DNA of 64,000 nt from the NCBI RefSeq assembly GCF_022201045.2, contig NC_068562.1, positions 8,414,001-8,478,000 on the forward strand, read 5' to 3'. Shown in pieces: positions 35,358-45,461 of the stretch; within the stretch, counting starts at the first letter, position 1; the number at the start of each line of letters is the position of its first letter. The notes below the pieces were generated by a model, which saw only the letters and a list, made by a program, of their open reading frames with translations, ran no database searches and was not told the DNA's origin. Source of the DNA: Citrus sinensis. Taxonomy: Eukaryota; Streptophyta; Magnoliopsida; Sapindales; Rutaceae. The position numbers and the translations under genes were made by a program.

Positions 35358-36437
35358 ACGTCAATCAGGATGCTTTAATACATAATTTATACGAGGGTCA
35401 AGCTATGCTAAATATAGAATGTACCATATAACAAACCTTGAGTTGTCATTGGCGACAACACATAGATTTGTTGTTATTACAATTATATGTAATCTGATAT
35501 AGTCCTATATACGGATAAGAGAATAAAGTGAGTCTATTTATTGTAATAATATGTGGATCGGTGTACGATTCCCATGGCATATTTATGAATCCATTATGAT
35601 GATTATGGCTTCCCATTTATACGTATTTTGCTTTTTCTATTTTTAGAATTTAATTAATTAGGCAACTTAATATTATGAAAGATTTATTAATTGAGAAGAT
35701 GAAAGATTTGCAAGATTTAAGGGTTTCTCAATCATTTTGCAGAACAAGGTTTACAGACAAATTAAATGTTATGAGTAACCTATTTTCATTCCAAATAATA
35801 AATGTGGGTGAGGCTATTTGCACTCTAAAAATATACTTTGAACACTTATATTTTTTAAAAAAATTTAATTACAAAAATATGCTTAATATACTCTACAGTT
35901 ATTGATAATTTAGTATAATTAAACACAAGATTATTATTTTGGACACCTATTTATTTATAATTAATCTTTATTTTAAAATCTAAAACTTGCTTCTTCATGT
36001 CCAATAAAACAATCATTTGTCTAAATTAGAGATTGTTTGCAGTCCATGTATGATTTAAAAAAAAAAATTAGGTTCAATTTTTTTCCTTTTTAATGAGAAT
36101 TAGGATCAATTTTTGTGGTACAAAAAGAATAGCAAGAGAGAGAGAGAGAGAGAGAGAAGCAATATAGGAAAAAACAACAACATTGAGGTGTAATAAGTTA
36201 AGAAAAATATTATTAAAATAATAATTTGTCAATGTAGACTTAAGATTGTACTACTTATTCTTACGGGTGTGTAGAGTAATAAAGATGAGTTAGAGATTTA
36301 AGTGATTTTTTTTTTATATTTTAAAGAATGTAAATAATAAGATTCAATAATATAAATTTTAAAGATGAGTCGATAAAGTAATAAAATATTCAAAATAATA
36401 AAATATTCAAAGTAATATATAAAAGTGTAAATATCTC
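35358..36437. other. Intergenic; one-ended TIR-family relic and GA microsatellite
   Basis: 'gtgaggctatttgcactc' near 35810-35828 matches the left end of the CTATTGGCACC family, but no right end was found. A (GA)n run lies at about 36137-36157. A short ORF at 35675-35905 overlaps the relic and has no domain. Confidence 0.5.
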
Positions 36438-36523
36438 CCACCTGTTTAGGGAATGAAATAGGGTGACCAAGATAAAGATGTTTGCTCATACATTATCGTG
36501 CTCTCCTCCAGAGTAAAAGCGAG

Positions 36524-37203
36524 TGTTAAGTACATAAAAGCATCAGGTCGGCCATGCTACTATTTCCGCCCCAGCACGAATCGCTCAGCCAAAGTGATAT
36601 GAGCAGAACACGTGGGCTAACATGAGCCGACCAGAGATGAATACAACCAGGGAAACATACCGACCAGAGGTATATACCGAGCCGGCATCATCCCCAGAGA
36701 AGCGGGAACACGATCCCACAGAATCGCGGTAGTTGCGCTTTTCCCAGAACCGTTGAAGGACACGCGAGATCCACGTTTGCCCACAATGTAACAAGTAGAG
36801 TCCCATGAGGGGCTGCCACTACCCGAAAAAGGTGGGATGAATGGCAAACGGAAACGTGGGGACAGCGGCTATAAAAGAAAAAGAAATCGATGAAGAAGGG
36901 GATAAAAAAAAAGAGAGAGGGAAAACGCTGCCAAATTGCAACCAGGTCATTTCCTTACAAATTTTTAATAAACTCCTGGAATCCAAATTACACTGTTTTC
37001 CCGTAAACACCTTGTGCTAACTTAGGCATCGGAGGGTTTACGCTGGCAAAACCACCGGCGTCTCTGATCCATTTTTAGTGAGTGCAGGTCTATTGAGAGA
37101 AAGGAGGACGATTCCAATCCCAGTGAACGAGCAACAGTAGATAACACAAACGTTGGTGAAAGAATCTGGTCGGTCAAGAGGCGAGCAGATTTCAGCATCG
37201 ACA
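36524..37203 (+). mobile_element. Solo LTR of a Tat-type gypsy element
   Basis: Starts TGTTAAGTAC and ends CAGCATCGACA, 680 bp, and is similar along its whole length to the LTR at 55290-55994. It is flanked by GCGAG (36519-36523) and GTGAG (37204-37208). The intact site in the 3' LTR (near 39492) reads 'aaaagtgagtaaatgg', so GTGAG was duplicated and the left copy has since mutated. Confidence 0.85.
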
Positions 37204-37209
37204 GTGAGT

Positions 37210-37610
37210 AAATGGTCGAGCAGATCACCTCGACCAGGATATTATTGGTCACCTCGACCAGAATAATATGTGGTGACCTCGAGCAGATCACCTCGACCAG
37301 GATGTTATTGGTCACCTCGACCAGAATAATATGTGGTGGCCTCGAGCAAATCACCTCGACCAGGATGTTATTGGTCACCTCGACCAGAATAATATGTGGT
37401 GATCTCGAGCAGATCACCTCGACCAGGATGTTATTGGTCACCTCGACCAGAATAATATGTGGTGATCTCGAGCAGATCACCTCGACCATGATATTATTGG
37501 TCACCACGACCAGGATGTTATTGGTCATCTCGACCAGAATAATATGTGGTGACCTCGAGCACATCACCTCGACCAGGATGTTATTGGTCACCTCGACCAG
37601 GAAGTTACCA
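37210..37610. repeat. 63-bp tandem array inside the LTR
   Basis: 'gagcagatcacctcgacca' recurs at 37218, 37281, 37344, 37407 and 37470, an exact 63-bp period, then two variant units follow. Each unit holds two or three copies of the word CTCGACCA. The 3' LTR holds shorter arrays of the same repeat on either side of the TRIM insert. Long ORFs on both strands here exist only because 63 is a multiple of 3. Confidence 0.85.
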
Positions 37611-38239
37611 GAAAGCACGATTCAGTCAAAACATTTTCTCCGAAATATTAGGGACCATATTCTTAGTGGGCTGAAAATTAGTAGTTTTCTTGAGAATTCT
37701 AGGGGAGTGGATAAAAACCGCTATAGTTTCCTATAAAAACCCTAGGAATAGGGGGGCTTGGGGCTATCTCTTTCTCTCTTTCTCTCTATAAGCAACTGAA
37801 CCCATTAGACCTTTTTCTCTGTTTATCACAGAGAAATTTCTCTTTCGCCTATGATTTCTTTAAGATTGATTATTTTGAATTCTTCTCCTTTAAATTTACT
37901 TAAAAACTTTTTGTTTAAAGCAATCATAATTAAGCCACATGAATTGTGGTATGGATTTTTCCAAGTAAGACCCGAATTGTTGACTTGAGCGTCGGAGGGC
38001 TCTCGCCGGAAAAACTTCCGTCACCTCCTGACTGTTGGTTGTGCTCACAAGCTCACAGGTTATCTGCTCATGGATCGTCTGCTCATGGATTATCTGCTCA
38101 TGGGTTGTCTGCTCACAGAACATCTGCTCATAGAAAATCTGCTCATGGTGCTAACTAATCAGTGGCTTCGTACCAAACAAATTTAATGCTGATGCAGGAT
38201 CTGAGATTTGATCAACTTATCCGGATTTCGGCATCAACA

Positions 38240-38261
38240 TTTGGCGCCGTCTGTGGGGACC
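38240..38261 (+). other. Primer-binding-site region of the non-autonomous element
   Basis: TTTGGCGCCGTCTGTGGGG directly follows the 5' LTR and is shared with the Tat element at 55995-56014. The TGGCGCC core is of the tRNA 3'-end-complementary type; the tRNA identity was not determined. Confidence 0.6.
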
Positions 38262-38650
38262 GGTACGAGAAGCCAATTTTTTGTCTCTATTAATTTTCAT
38301 CTAGTCGAAGCAAATCAAAATGCTACAGTGCATAAATGGATGAGCTTGCTTAAATAAGGAAGCAAAAACCTTAAATGAGAGCACATTGAAGGCACACGTT
38401 TGTAGAAATCAGAACAGGTCAGAAGTTAAATTTTTATCTACAAGTAATTTTTTCATGAAAATTTAATTATTTCTCTAAATCCTGCTATGTGAGATGAGGA
38501 TACCTTATATTCATTAAATTGATTGTGCTCATATTAGGGCTGACGGTATAACTTTGTTAACTTGATTTCTTGAAAGTTACTCAATATGAGAATAATTTAA
38601 GAAGGGAGAGCTAGGCTAGCGTTGAGAAGCCAATCAAAGTTTACTAATAA

Positions 38651-39360
38651 GGCATGCAAATGCTCTAAAGTCTCAAAGCCTGTTTTATGGCGAGACCAGA
38701 AACCAAGCGTGCCAGGATCTGCTCGACCAAGCGAAGGCGAGCAGACCCTTAAGTGTTATAAAAATTCCTAAGGCATGCAAAAGCTCACCAAGTCTCAAAG
38801 CCTGTTTTATGACGAGATCAGAAGCCAAGCGTGCCAGGATCTGCTCAACCAAGCTAAGGCGAGTAGACCCTCAAGTGTTATAAAAATTCCTAAGGCATGC
38901 AAAGGCTCACCAAGTCTCAAAGCCTGTTTTATGGCGAGACCAGAAGCCAAGCGTGCCAGGATCTGCTCAACCAAGCGAAGGCGACCAAACCCTCAAGTGT
39001 TATAAAAATTCCTAGGGCATGCAAAGGCTCACCAAGCCTCAAAGCCTGTTTTATGGCGAGACCAGAAGCCAAGCGTGCCAAGATCTGCTCGACCAAGCGA
39101 AGGCGAGCAGACCCTCAAGTGTTATAAAAATTTCTAAGGCATGCAAAGGCTCACCAAGTCTCAAAGCCTGTTTTATGGCGAGACCAGAAGCCAAGCGTGC
39201 CAGGATCTGCTCGACCAAGCGAAGGCGAGCAGACCCTCAAGTGTTATAAAAATTCCTAAGGCATGCAAAGGCTCACCAAGTCTCAAAGCTTGTTTTATGG
39301 CGAGACCAGAAGCCAAGCGTGCCAGGATCTGCTCGACAAAGCGAATGCGAGCAAACCACC
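38651..39360. repeat. 122-bp tandem array in the interior of the non-autonomous element
   Basis: About six units starting 'aaggcatgcaaaggctcacc' at about 38651, 38771, 38893, 39015, 39137 and 39259; the first is 2 bp short and diverged. Each unit holds 'ctgctcgaccaagcgaagg', which resembles the 58-bp repeat of the Tat element ('ctgctcggtcaaacgaacg'). 122 is not a multiple of 3, so the ORFs that recur in each unit are incidental. Confidence 0.88.
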
Positions 39361-39411
39361 AAAATTTCCAGTCTTGATTCGTTTCACTCTCAACACTAGA
39401 AACTAGGGGAC

Positions 39412-42036
39412 TGGTATTTAGGGAATGAAATAGGGTGACCAAGATAAAGGTGTTTGCTCATACATTATCGTGCTCTCCTCCAGAGTAAAAGTGAGTAAAT
39501 GGTTGAGCAGATCACCTCGACCAGGATGTTATTGGTCATCTCGAGCAAATCACCTCGACCAGGATATTATTGGTCACCACGACCAGAATAATATGTGGTC
39601 ACCTCGAGCAGATCACTTCGACCATGATGTTATTGGTCACCTCGACCAGGATATTATTTGTCATGACCCAACCCAGACCTGGCAAGATATTGTCCGCTTT
39701 GGGCCTTAACAAGGCCTGCACGGATTTGTTCTTGGGGCGCCCATACACCCCAAAACGCGTCTTGCCAATTAAGGTGTGGATCACCCCTTATAAACCCAGC
39801 ATCTCTCCCGTGCTTTGCCGATGTGGGATTCGCCTAGGGTGTTACATACACCCCCCTTTGGGGACTCAGCGTCCTCGCTGAGGTTTGCCCCACCATCGCT
39901 CAAGAGGACACGCGGAGCCGCTCTGATACCATAATGTCATGACCCAACCCAGACCTGGCAAGATATTGTCCGCTTTGGGTCTTAACAAGGCCCGCACGGA
40001 TTTGTTCTTGGGGCGCCCATACACCCCAAAACGTGTCTTGCCAATTAAGGTGTGGATCACCCCTTATAAACCCAGCATCTCTCCCGTGCTTTACCGATGT
40101 GGGATTTGCCTAGGGTGTTACATACACCCCCCCTTGGGGACTCAGCGTTCTCGCTGAGGTTTGCCCCACCATCGCTCAAGAGGACACGCGGAGCCGCTCT
40201 GATACCATAATGTCATGACCCAACCCAGACCTGGCAAGATATTGTCCGCTTTGGGTCTTAACAAGGCCCGCACGGATTTGTTCTTGGGGCGCCCATACAC
40301 CCCAAAATGCGTCTTGCCAATTAAGGTGTGGATCACCCTTTATAAACCCAGCATCTCTCCCGTGCTTTGCCGATGTGGGATTCGCCTAGGGTGTTACATA
40401 CACCCCCCCTTGGGGACTCAGCGTCCTCGCTGAGGTTTGCCCCACCATCGCTCAAGAGGACACGCGGAGCCGCTCTGATACCATAATGTCATGACCCAAC
40501 CCAGACCTGGCAAGATATTGTCCGCTTTGGCCCTTAACAAGGCCCGCACTGATTTGTTCTTGGGGCGCCCATACACCCCAAAACGCGTCTTGCCAATTAA
40601 GGTGTGGATCACCCCTTATAAACCCAGCATCTCTCCCGTGCTTTGCCGATGTGGGATTCGCCTAGGGTGTTACATACACCCCCCCTTGGGGAATCAGCGT
40701 CCTCGCTGAGGTTTGCCCCACCATCGCTCAAGAGGACACACGGAGCCGCTCTGATATCATAATGTCATGACCCAACCCAGACCTGGCAAGATATTGTTCG
40801 CTTTGGACCTTAACAAGGCCCGCACGGATTTGTTTTTGGGGCGCCCATACACCTCAAAACGCGTCTTGCCAATTAAGGTGTGGATCACCCCTTATAAACC
40901 CAGCATCTCTCCCGTGCTTTGCCGATGTGGGATTCGCCTAGGGTGTTACATACACCCCCCCTTGGGGACTCAGCGTCCTCGCTGAGGTTTGCCCCACCAT
41001 CGCTCAAGAGGACACGCGGAGCCGCTCTGATACCATAATGTCATGACCCAACCCAGACCTGGCAAGATATTGTCCGCTTTGGGCCTTAACAAGGCCCGCA
41101 CGGATTTGTTCTTGGGGCGCCCATACACCCCAAAACGCGTCTTGCCAATTAAGGTGTGGATCACCCCTTATAAACCCAGCATTTCTCCCGTGCTTTGCTG
41201 ATGTGGGATTCGCCTAGGGTGTTACATTATTGGTCACCACGACCAGAATAATATGTGGTCACCTCGAGCAGATCACTTCGACCAGGATATTATTGGTCAC
41301 CACGACCAGAATAATATGTGGTCACCTCGACCAGAATAATATGTGGTGGCCTCGAGCACATCACCTCGACCAGGATGTTATTGGTCACCTCGACCAAGAA
41401 GTTACCAGAAAGCACGATTCAATCAAAATTATTTCTCCGAAATATTAGGGACCATATCCTTAGTGGGCTGAAAATTAGTAGTTTTCTTGAGAATTCTAGG
41501 GGAGTGGATAAAAACCGCTATAGTTTCCTATAAAAACCCTAGGAAGAGAGGGGCTTGGGGCTCTCTCTTTCTCTCTTTCTCTCTATAAGCAACTGAACCC
41601 ATTGGACCTTTTTCTCTGTCTATCATAGAGAAATTTCTCTTTCGCCTATGATTTCTTTAAGATTGATTATTTTGAATTCTTCTCCTTTAAATTTACTTAA
41701 AAACTTTTTGTTTAAAGCAATCATAATTAAGCCACATGAATTGTGGTATGGGTTTTTCCAAGTAAGACCCGAATCGCTGACTTGAGCGTCGAAGGGCTCT
41801 TGCCGGAAAAACTTCCGACACCTCCTGACTGTTGGTTGTGTTCACAAGCTCACAGGTTATCTGCTCATGGATCGTCTGCTCATGGATTATCTGCTCATGG
41901 GTTGTCTGCTCACAGAACATCTGCTCATAGAAAATCTGCTCATGGTGCTAACTAATCAGTGGCTTCGTACCAAACAAATTTAATGCTGATGCAGGATCTG
42001 AGATTTGATCAACTTATCCGGATTTCGGCATCAACA
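39412..42036 (+). repeat. 3' LTR of the non-autonomous element
   Basis: Begins TGGTATTTAGGGAATG after a purine-rich 'gaaactagggga' tract and ends GGCATCAACA. It lacks the solo LTR found in the 5' LTR and instead holds the TRIM array 39659-41226. Confidence 0.85.
39659..41226 (-). mobile_element. TRIM retrotransposon multimer: six LTRs and five internal segments
   Basis: Read on the minus strand, each 188-bp LTR begins TGTAACACCC and ends CATGACA. It is followed by TTA and the initiator-Met-tRNA-type primer site TGGTATCAGAGC, then about 70 bp ending in a G-rich tract before the next LTR. LTR starts (plus strand) are 39659, 39935, 40211, 40487, 40763 and 41039, a period of exactly 276 bp with no indels. 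The whole array has one 5-bp target duplication, TTATT (39654-39658 and 41227-41231). A TATA-like TTTATAAG lies in each LTR. The ORFs that recur in each unit are by-products. Confidence 0.88.
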
Positions 42037-42041
42037 CCACC

Positions 42042-43124
42042 CATAACAATACATAATACAATCTGATAGATGTTGTGGACTACAAAGGTTTCCACACTTT
42101 GTTTTTCAAGGCGACTCGGAGTCCGTGGAAAGAAGATGCCATGGGGCACCGAGAAAATGTCCAAGAACTAACTTGTCAAGGTTAACTATCCATATGAACT
42201 AAAATTTATTCTAAATCAAAGTTTTTCCTTTTTTTCTTTTTTCTTTTCCTGAACTTAGTGAAATCCCATCAAAACTCTCTGTACTGTTAAGAAAATGTTA
42301 AGAACAATGATAAATACATAAAACAATGAAATAAACAATGATGAAGTATTTTATCTCTGAGTGAATATTGAGAATTCTTTTTAAAAAGAGAAAAATATAA
42401 AATCAGTGATTAAAATTTTATACAATCATTACAAGATAATAATAATAATATTTTTTTTTTTGGAGTTATGGTTGTGCTCTCCTTTATTGTTTTACAAAAT
42501 TTTATTATCATAAATCAGATTTTCATGATTATTTTCCCTCCTAATTATGACGATTAATTAATCGCAATACAAGCCTACTGGATACACAATACTTCGTCAC
42601 CTCCTGTTTCTCAGAGGTGTCCTGGGAGTCCATGGAAAATGTTTAGGGACTGGTCAAATATAAGTGGCGTCAGGCTTTCGTTTGCAGTCACTTCGGCCCT
42701 GCCCCAATACTATTAACATGAAAAAGACCAACGTGCCATTCCAAAATAATAATTAACGAAGTAATCCAGAACATTAAATTGCATGTTCCCGGTAGATATG
42801 GAGGTTTAAGATTGTAATTACAAATTAACGATTTGCCAACTTGCCTATGACAGATTATTATTGCTTTTCTTATTTATTTCGGAATAAATTAATTCAGTCA
42901 AGCAAAGCGAGCCTTAAATTCGACGTACAAAGTTTTTATAAAGGTGGTGGAATCAACTCCTAGAAATCAATATTCAAATTAAATGGTAAAAGTCTTCGAC
43001 TTGAGGAGTACGTAATTAGGGCTGCCTAGGCTGGTGCTGGGGAAGTTTCAAGGTAACCAAAATGCACTCAATCTGAAAAGGAGCACAAGCAAAATCAACC
43101 CTTTCGAATTAAGACTTTATGAAT
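42042..43124. other. Intergenic, CRP4 upstream region
   Basis: It contains a block near 42605-42680 ('gggagtccatgga.aatgtt') related to 34470-34510 upstream of CRP3, so upstream flanks were copied with the genes. A second partial match lies near 42115-42130. No coding region was seen. Confidence 0.5.
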
Positions 43125-43151
43125 TGTGATCACTTGGTGTGACTATAAATA
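43125..43151 (+). promoter_or_regulatory. CRP promoter module, copy 4
   Basis: TGTGATCA, 11 bp, then TATAAATA followed by TGTC, 92 bp before the CRP4 start codon. Confidence 0.7.
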
Positions 43152-43242
43152 TGTCACACATGTTGCCATGATAATTAATCACAGCATATAACACTACTAA
43201 TTAATTAATAGTACATCTCTTTTTGCTTTCAATTTGAAAGAC

Positions 43243-43652
43243 ATGGCACGATTGATCAGTTCAAAATCCGTGCTGCTTACCCTCTTCATCTTTGCCATTG
43301 TATCGTCTCCAATGCTGCCTTGCGAAGCAGCTGCTAAATCCGCCGCTAATGGTAATTTTAATACGTGTTTCTATATAAGAGCCTTTTAATTTATTTTTTT
43401 TAATTAAAATCCCATCTAAACGAGTATTCTCCCAAAATCTTTTGATGCTTCAAATTTTCTTACCTTAATAAAATCGATCGCTTGTCCTCCGTTTTGATTT
43501 ATTTATATATCTTAACGTTCAATTCATATGCAGATCTCGGCGCAGTGATGCGAGCAAAGAAGCTGCCGCCGTTCCCACCGAAAGTCTACTGTCTGCATTG
43601 CGTGTGTTGTGCACCTGCGCCTCCGGGTGAATGTTGCAAGTGCGACTGCTGA
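43243..43652 (+). CDS. Cysteine-rich secreted peptide (CRP4)
   Basis: Two exons, 43243-43351 and 43534-43652, 228 nt, 75 aa. The signal peptide MARLISSKSVLLTLFIFAIV... ends around LPCEAAAKSAANG. A basic and proline stretch (RAKKLPPFPPK) precedes the 8-cysteine tail CLHCVCCAPAPPGECCKCDC. It has the same phase-1 intron as CRP2 and CRP3, with a TGCAG|AT acceptor. It is separated from CRP3 by the 5.6-kb LTR element, so the two were once about 2 kb apart. Charges differ between paralogues in the loop after PPG (K, R, E) and before the last cysteine (R, G, D), which hints at diverged targets. Function unknown. Confidence 0.82.
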
Positions 43653-44380
43653 AAATAATTTAATTCGACCACAATAAGCAACTCGGTCGTCGTAATTAAG
43701 TAAATTCTATATATGTACTTAATTTACAGGTGTTTTGATCGCATGATGAACAAGAAAATATAAAGAGTTCTTTGTATAATTTATAATTCATTGGAGTATA
43801 ATAAGATGAATCCACAGTATTATTTGTATCCACTGTGTTGATCGATCTAAATAATTTGATCTGAGCATTATTGTAATTTTCAATACTCCAGTAAAATGCA
43901 AATTTAAAGTTGGGCTCAGCAATGAATCAATGGCAATGCAGATTAACTTTTCACAGGACACGAGATAATGGTGTTTATATATGTCCGCAGAAATCTCGTG
44001 ATTATATATTTACGTAAACCAATTGACTTGTTCAACAAAATAAGAAATTTAAAAAAAAAAAATTGTCCCAATCAATTCTGTGATGCAATATCCCGAAGTT
44101 GATACATTAAGTTTTTGGCATTAAATTTTGGAAAAAATTTTAGATTGTCTCTTTGTAAAATGATAATTTTTAAATTATTGTAGATTTCATCTTATTTCAT
44201 TTTTGTTTAAAAGATGAAAATGAATTGACGTATACAATAATTCGAAGGATATTTTAAAATTTATTATTTTACTAGGTGTACTCTATAATAATTCCTTAAA
44301 ATTTAGGCCATGGGAGATGGCAAATGGCAATGGCAACGTCGTGTGGGTCGCAAGAAGAAATAGTAGAGGAACCAGTCAAC

Positions 44381-44413
<33 letters not shown>

Positions 44414-45410
44414 ATGTGTGTGTGTGTGTGAGTGTGAGTGTGTTGACCTTAGAAAATTTAGTCTATAAGTCTATTCCAAATAATTCAAAATCGATGCAAG
44501 TTTTCTGTAAATAAAAGTTTTTTAAGAAATGAAAATTTTATTAATAAAATTACTGTTATGAATGGGAAATAATCCAAAATTTAACAGTAGTCTTAGAGTT
44601 CAAGAGAGAGATTTAAAGGAACGAGCTAGCACATATTCGTATTCTCGTCCATAAATCAATTGTGTCACGGCTAGGACAGTTTTGGGGGGGGGGAGGAGAG
44701 AAGAATAATAATAATAATCGTCTCTTTTAGTCTTACGGCTTTGGGCTAACTAATTATCTTTCCGTTGAAAAACATTTATACTGCTACACGTCCATCGTTG
44801 TTGGGCTCAACGGACAACAACTGTGGGTCCTCGAGACGAGGCGGTTGTTGCCCCCTGCCGCTGCACTGTGTTATCAGCTGACTCTCCGTCCCAAAATGGC
44901 TCTCCATTACGAGTATACACTTGTTCGTGATAATATTTTGTGCTGTTATTAACTTGAATAATTGATGTGCTTGACTGTGTTAAAAATTACAGTCCTGTTA
45001 TTTACTTGAATGCAGCTCAAGTCAGAAAAGCAATTCATGCCGTAGCCAGCCACTGAAATATCTCATTATTTGATTATGGACTGTGCAAAATTGCAAATCA
45101 CGTCGTAATCATCTCTATTAGGACATGCCAACTCAAATATTACATCAATTTTGAGCCAATGTCATATTAATTGGAAACAGATATTTGATTAAAAAATTGG
45201 GTCCGCGGAGGCCAAAAGTTAGCTCAAGCATTAAAGATGAACAATTGCGTAAAAATTTGAACGTCAAGACACACCTTTATTGACTATGCATACCATCAAT
45301 CTCAACATGGCCTTAAAGATGCCATTAAAGACTGAAAATAACAAAGCACAGAGTTACTGAAACAAGTTGTATACAGTCCCTTTCATGTATGCTGTACTCT
45401 TTAATCGCTT
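43653..45410. other. Intergenic between CRP4 and RLK3
   Basis: AT-rich spacer with a TA/TG microsatellite at about 44380-44440, a G run near 44683-44690 and an AAT run near 44706. A GC-richer patch at 44790-44900 has no recognisable gene. An ORF at 44317-44514 is mostly microsatellite. Confidence 0.5.
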
Positions 45411-45418
45411 TATAAATA
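45411..45418 (+). promoter_or_regulatory. TATA box of RLK3
   Basis: TATAAATA, 44 bp before the RLK3 start codon, implying a very short 5' leader or a start site close to the ATG. Confidence 0.5.
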
Positions 45419-45461
45419 ATGCACAAAAGACTCCACTAATGGCTACCTTAAAAGGTAAGAA

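Larger units (their letters stand above)
36443..38239 (+). repeat. 5' LTR of the non-autonomous element
   Basis: It contains the solo LTR 36524-37203, a 63-bp tandem array (37210-37600), a pyrimidine-rich leader after 'ctataaaaaccctagg', and a run of 'ctgctcatgg' repeats (38085-38150) shared with the 3' LTR at 41880-41950. Confidence 0.85.
36443..42036 (+). mobile_element. Non-autonomous LTR retrotransposon with nested insertions in both LTRs
   Basis: A 5' LTR (36443-38239) and 3' LTR (39412-42036) bracket a 1.17-kb interior with no gag or pol. The target duplication CCACC lies at 36438-36442 and 42037-42041. Both LTRs start TG...TTTAGGGAATG and end GGCATCAACA. The interior starts TTTGGCGCCGTCTGTGGGG, the same primer-site region as the Tat element at 55995. 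Each LTR carries a different later insertion, which explains their unequal length. Confidence 0.88.

Noticed and set aside
37022..37618. 198-aa repetitive ORF on the minus strand (ILVEVTNN-type repeats)
   Set aside because: It arises from the 63-bp LTR array, which is open on both strands; low complexity and no supporting signals.
38651..39360. CRISPR-like regular repeats
   Set aside because: Units are contiguous 122-bp tandem repeats without unique spacers, in a plant genome.
38775..39377. Series of 76-78 aa ORFs with near-identical sequence at 38775, 38897, 39019 and 39141
   Set aside because: They repeat because the DNA repeats every 122 bp. The period is not a multiple of 3, there is no promoter or splice context, and the proteins have no domain.
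39866..41164. Repeated 64-72 aa ORFs on both strands every 276 bp
   Set aside because: These are by-products of the TRIM LTR multimer, which is explained fully by its LTR, primer-site and G-tract structure.
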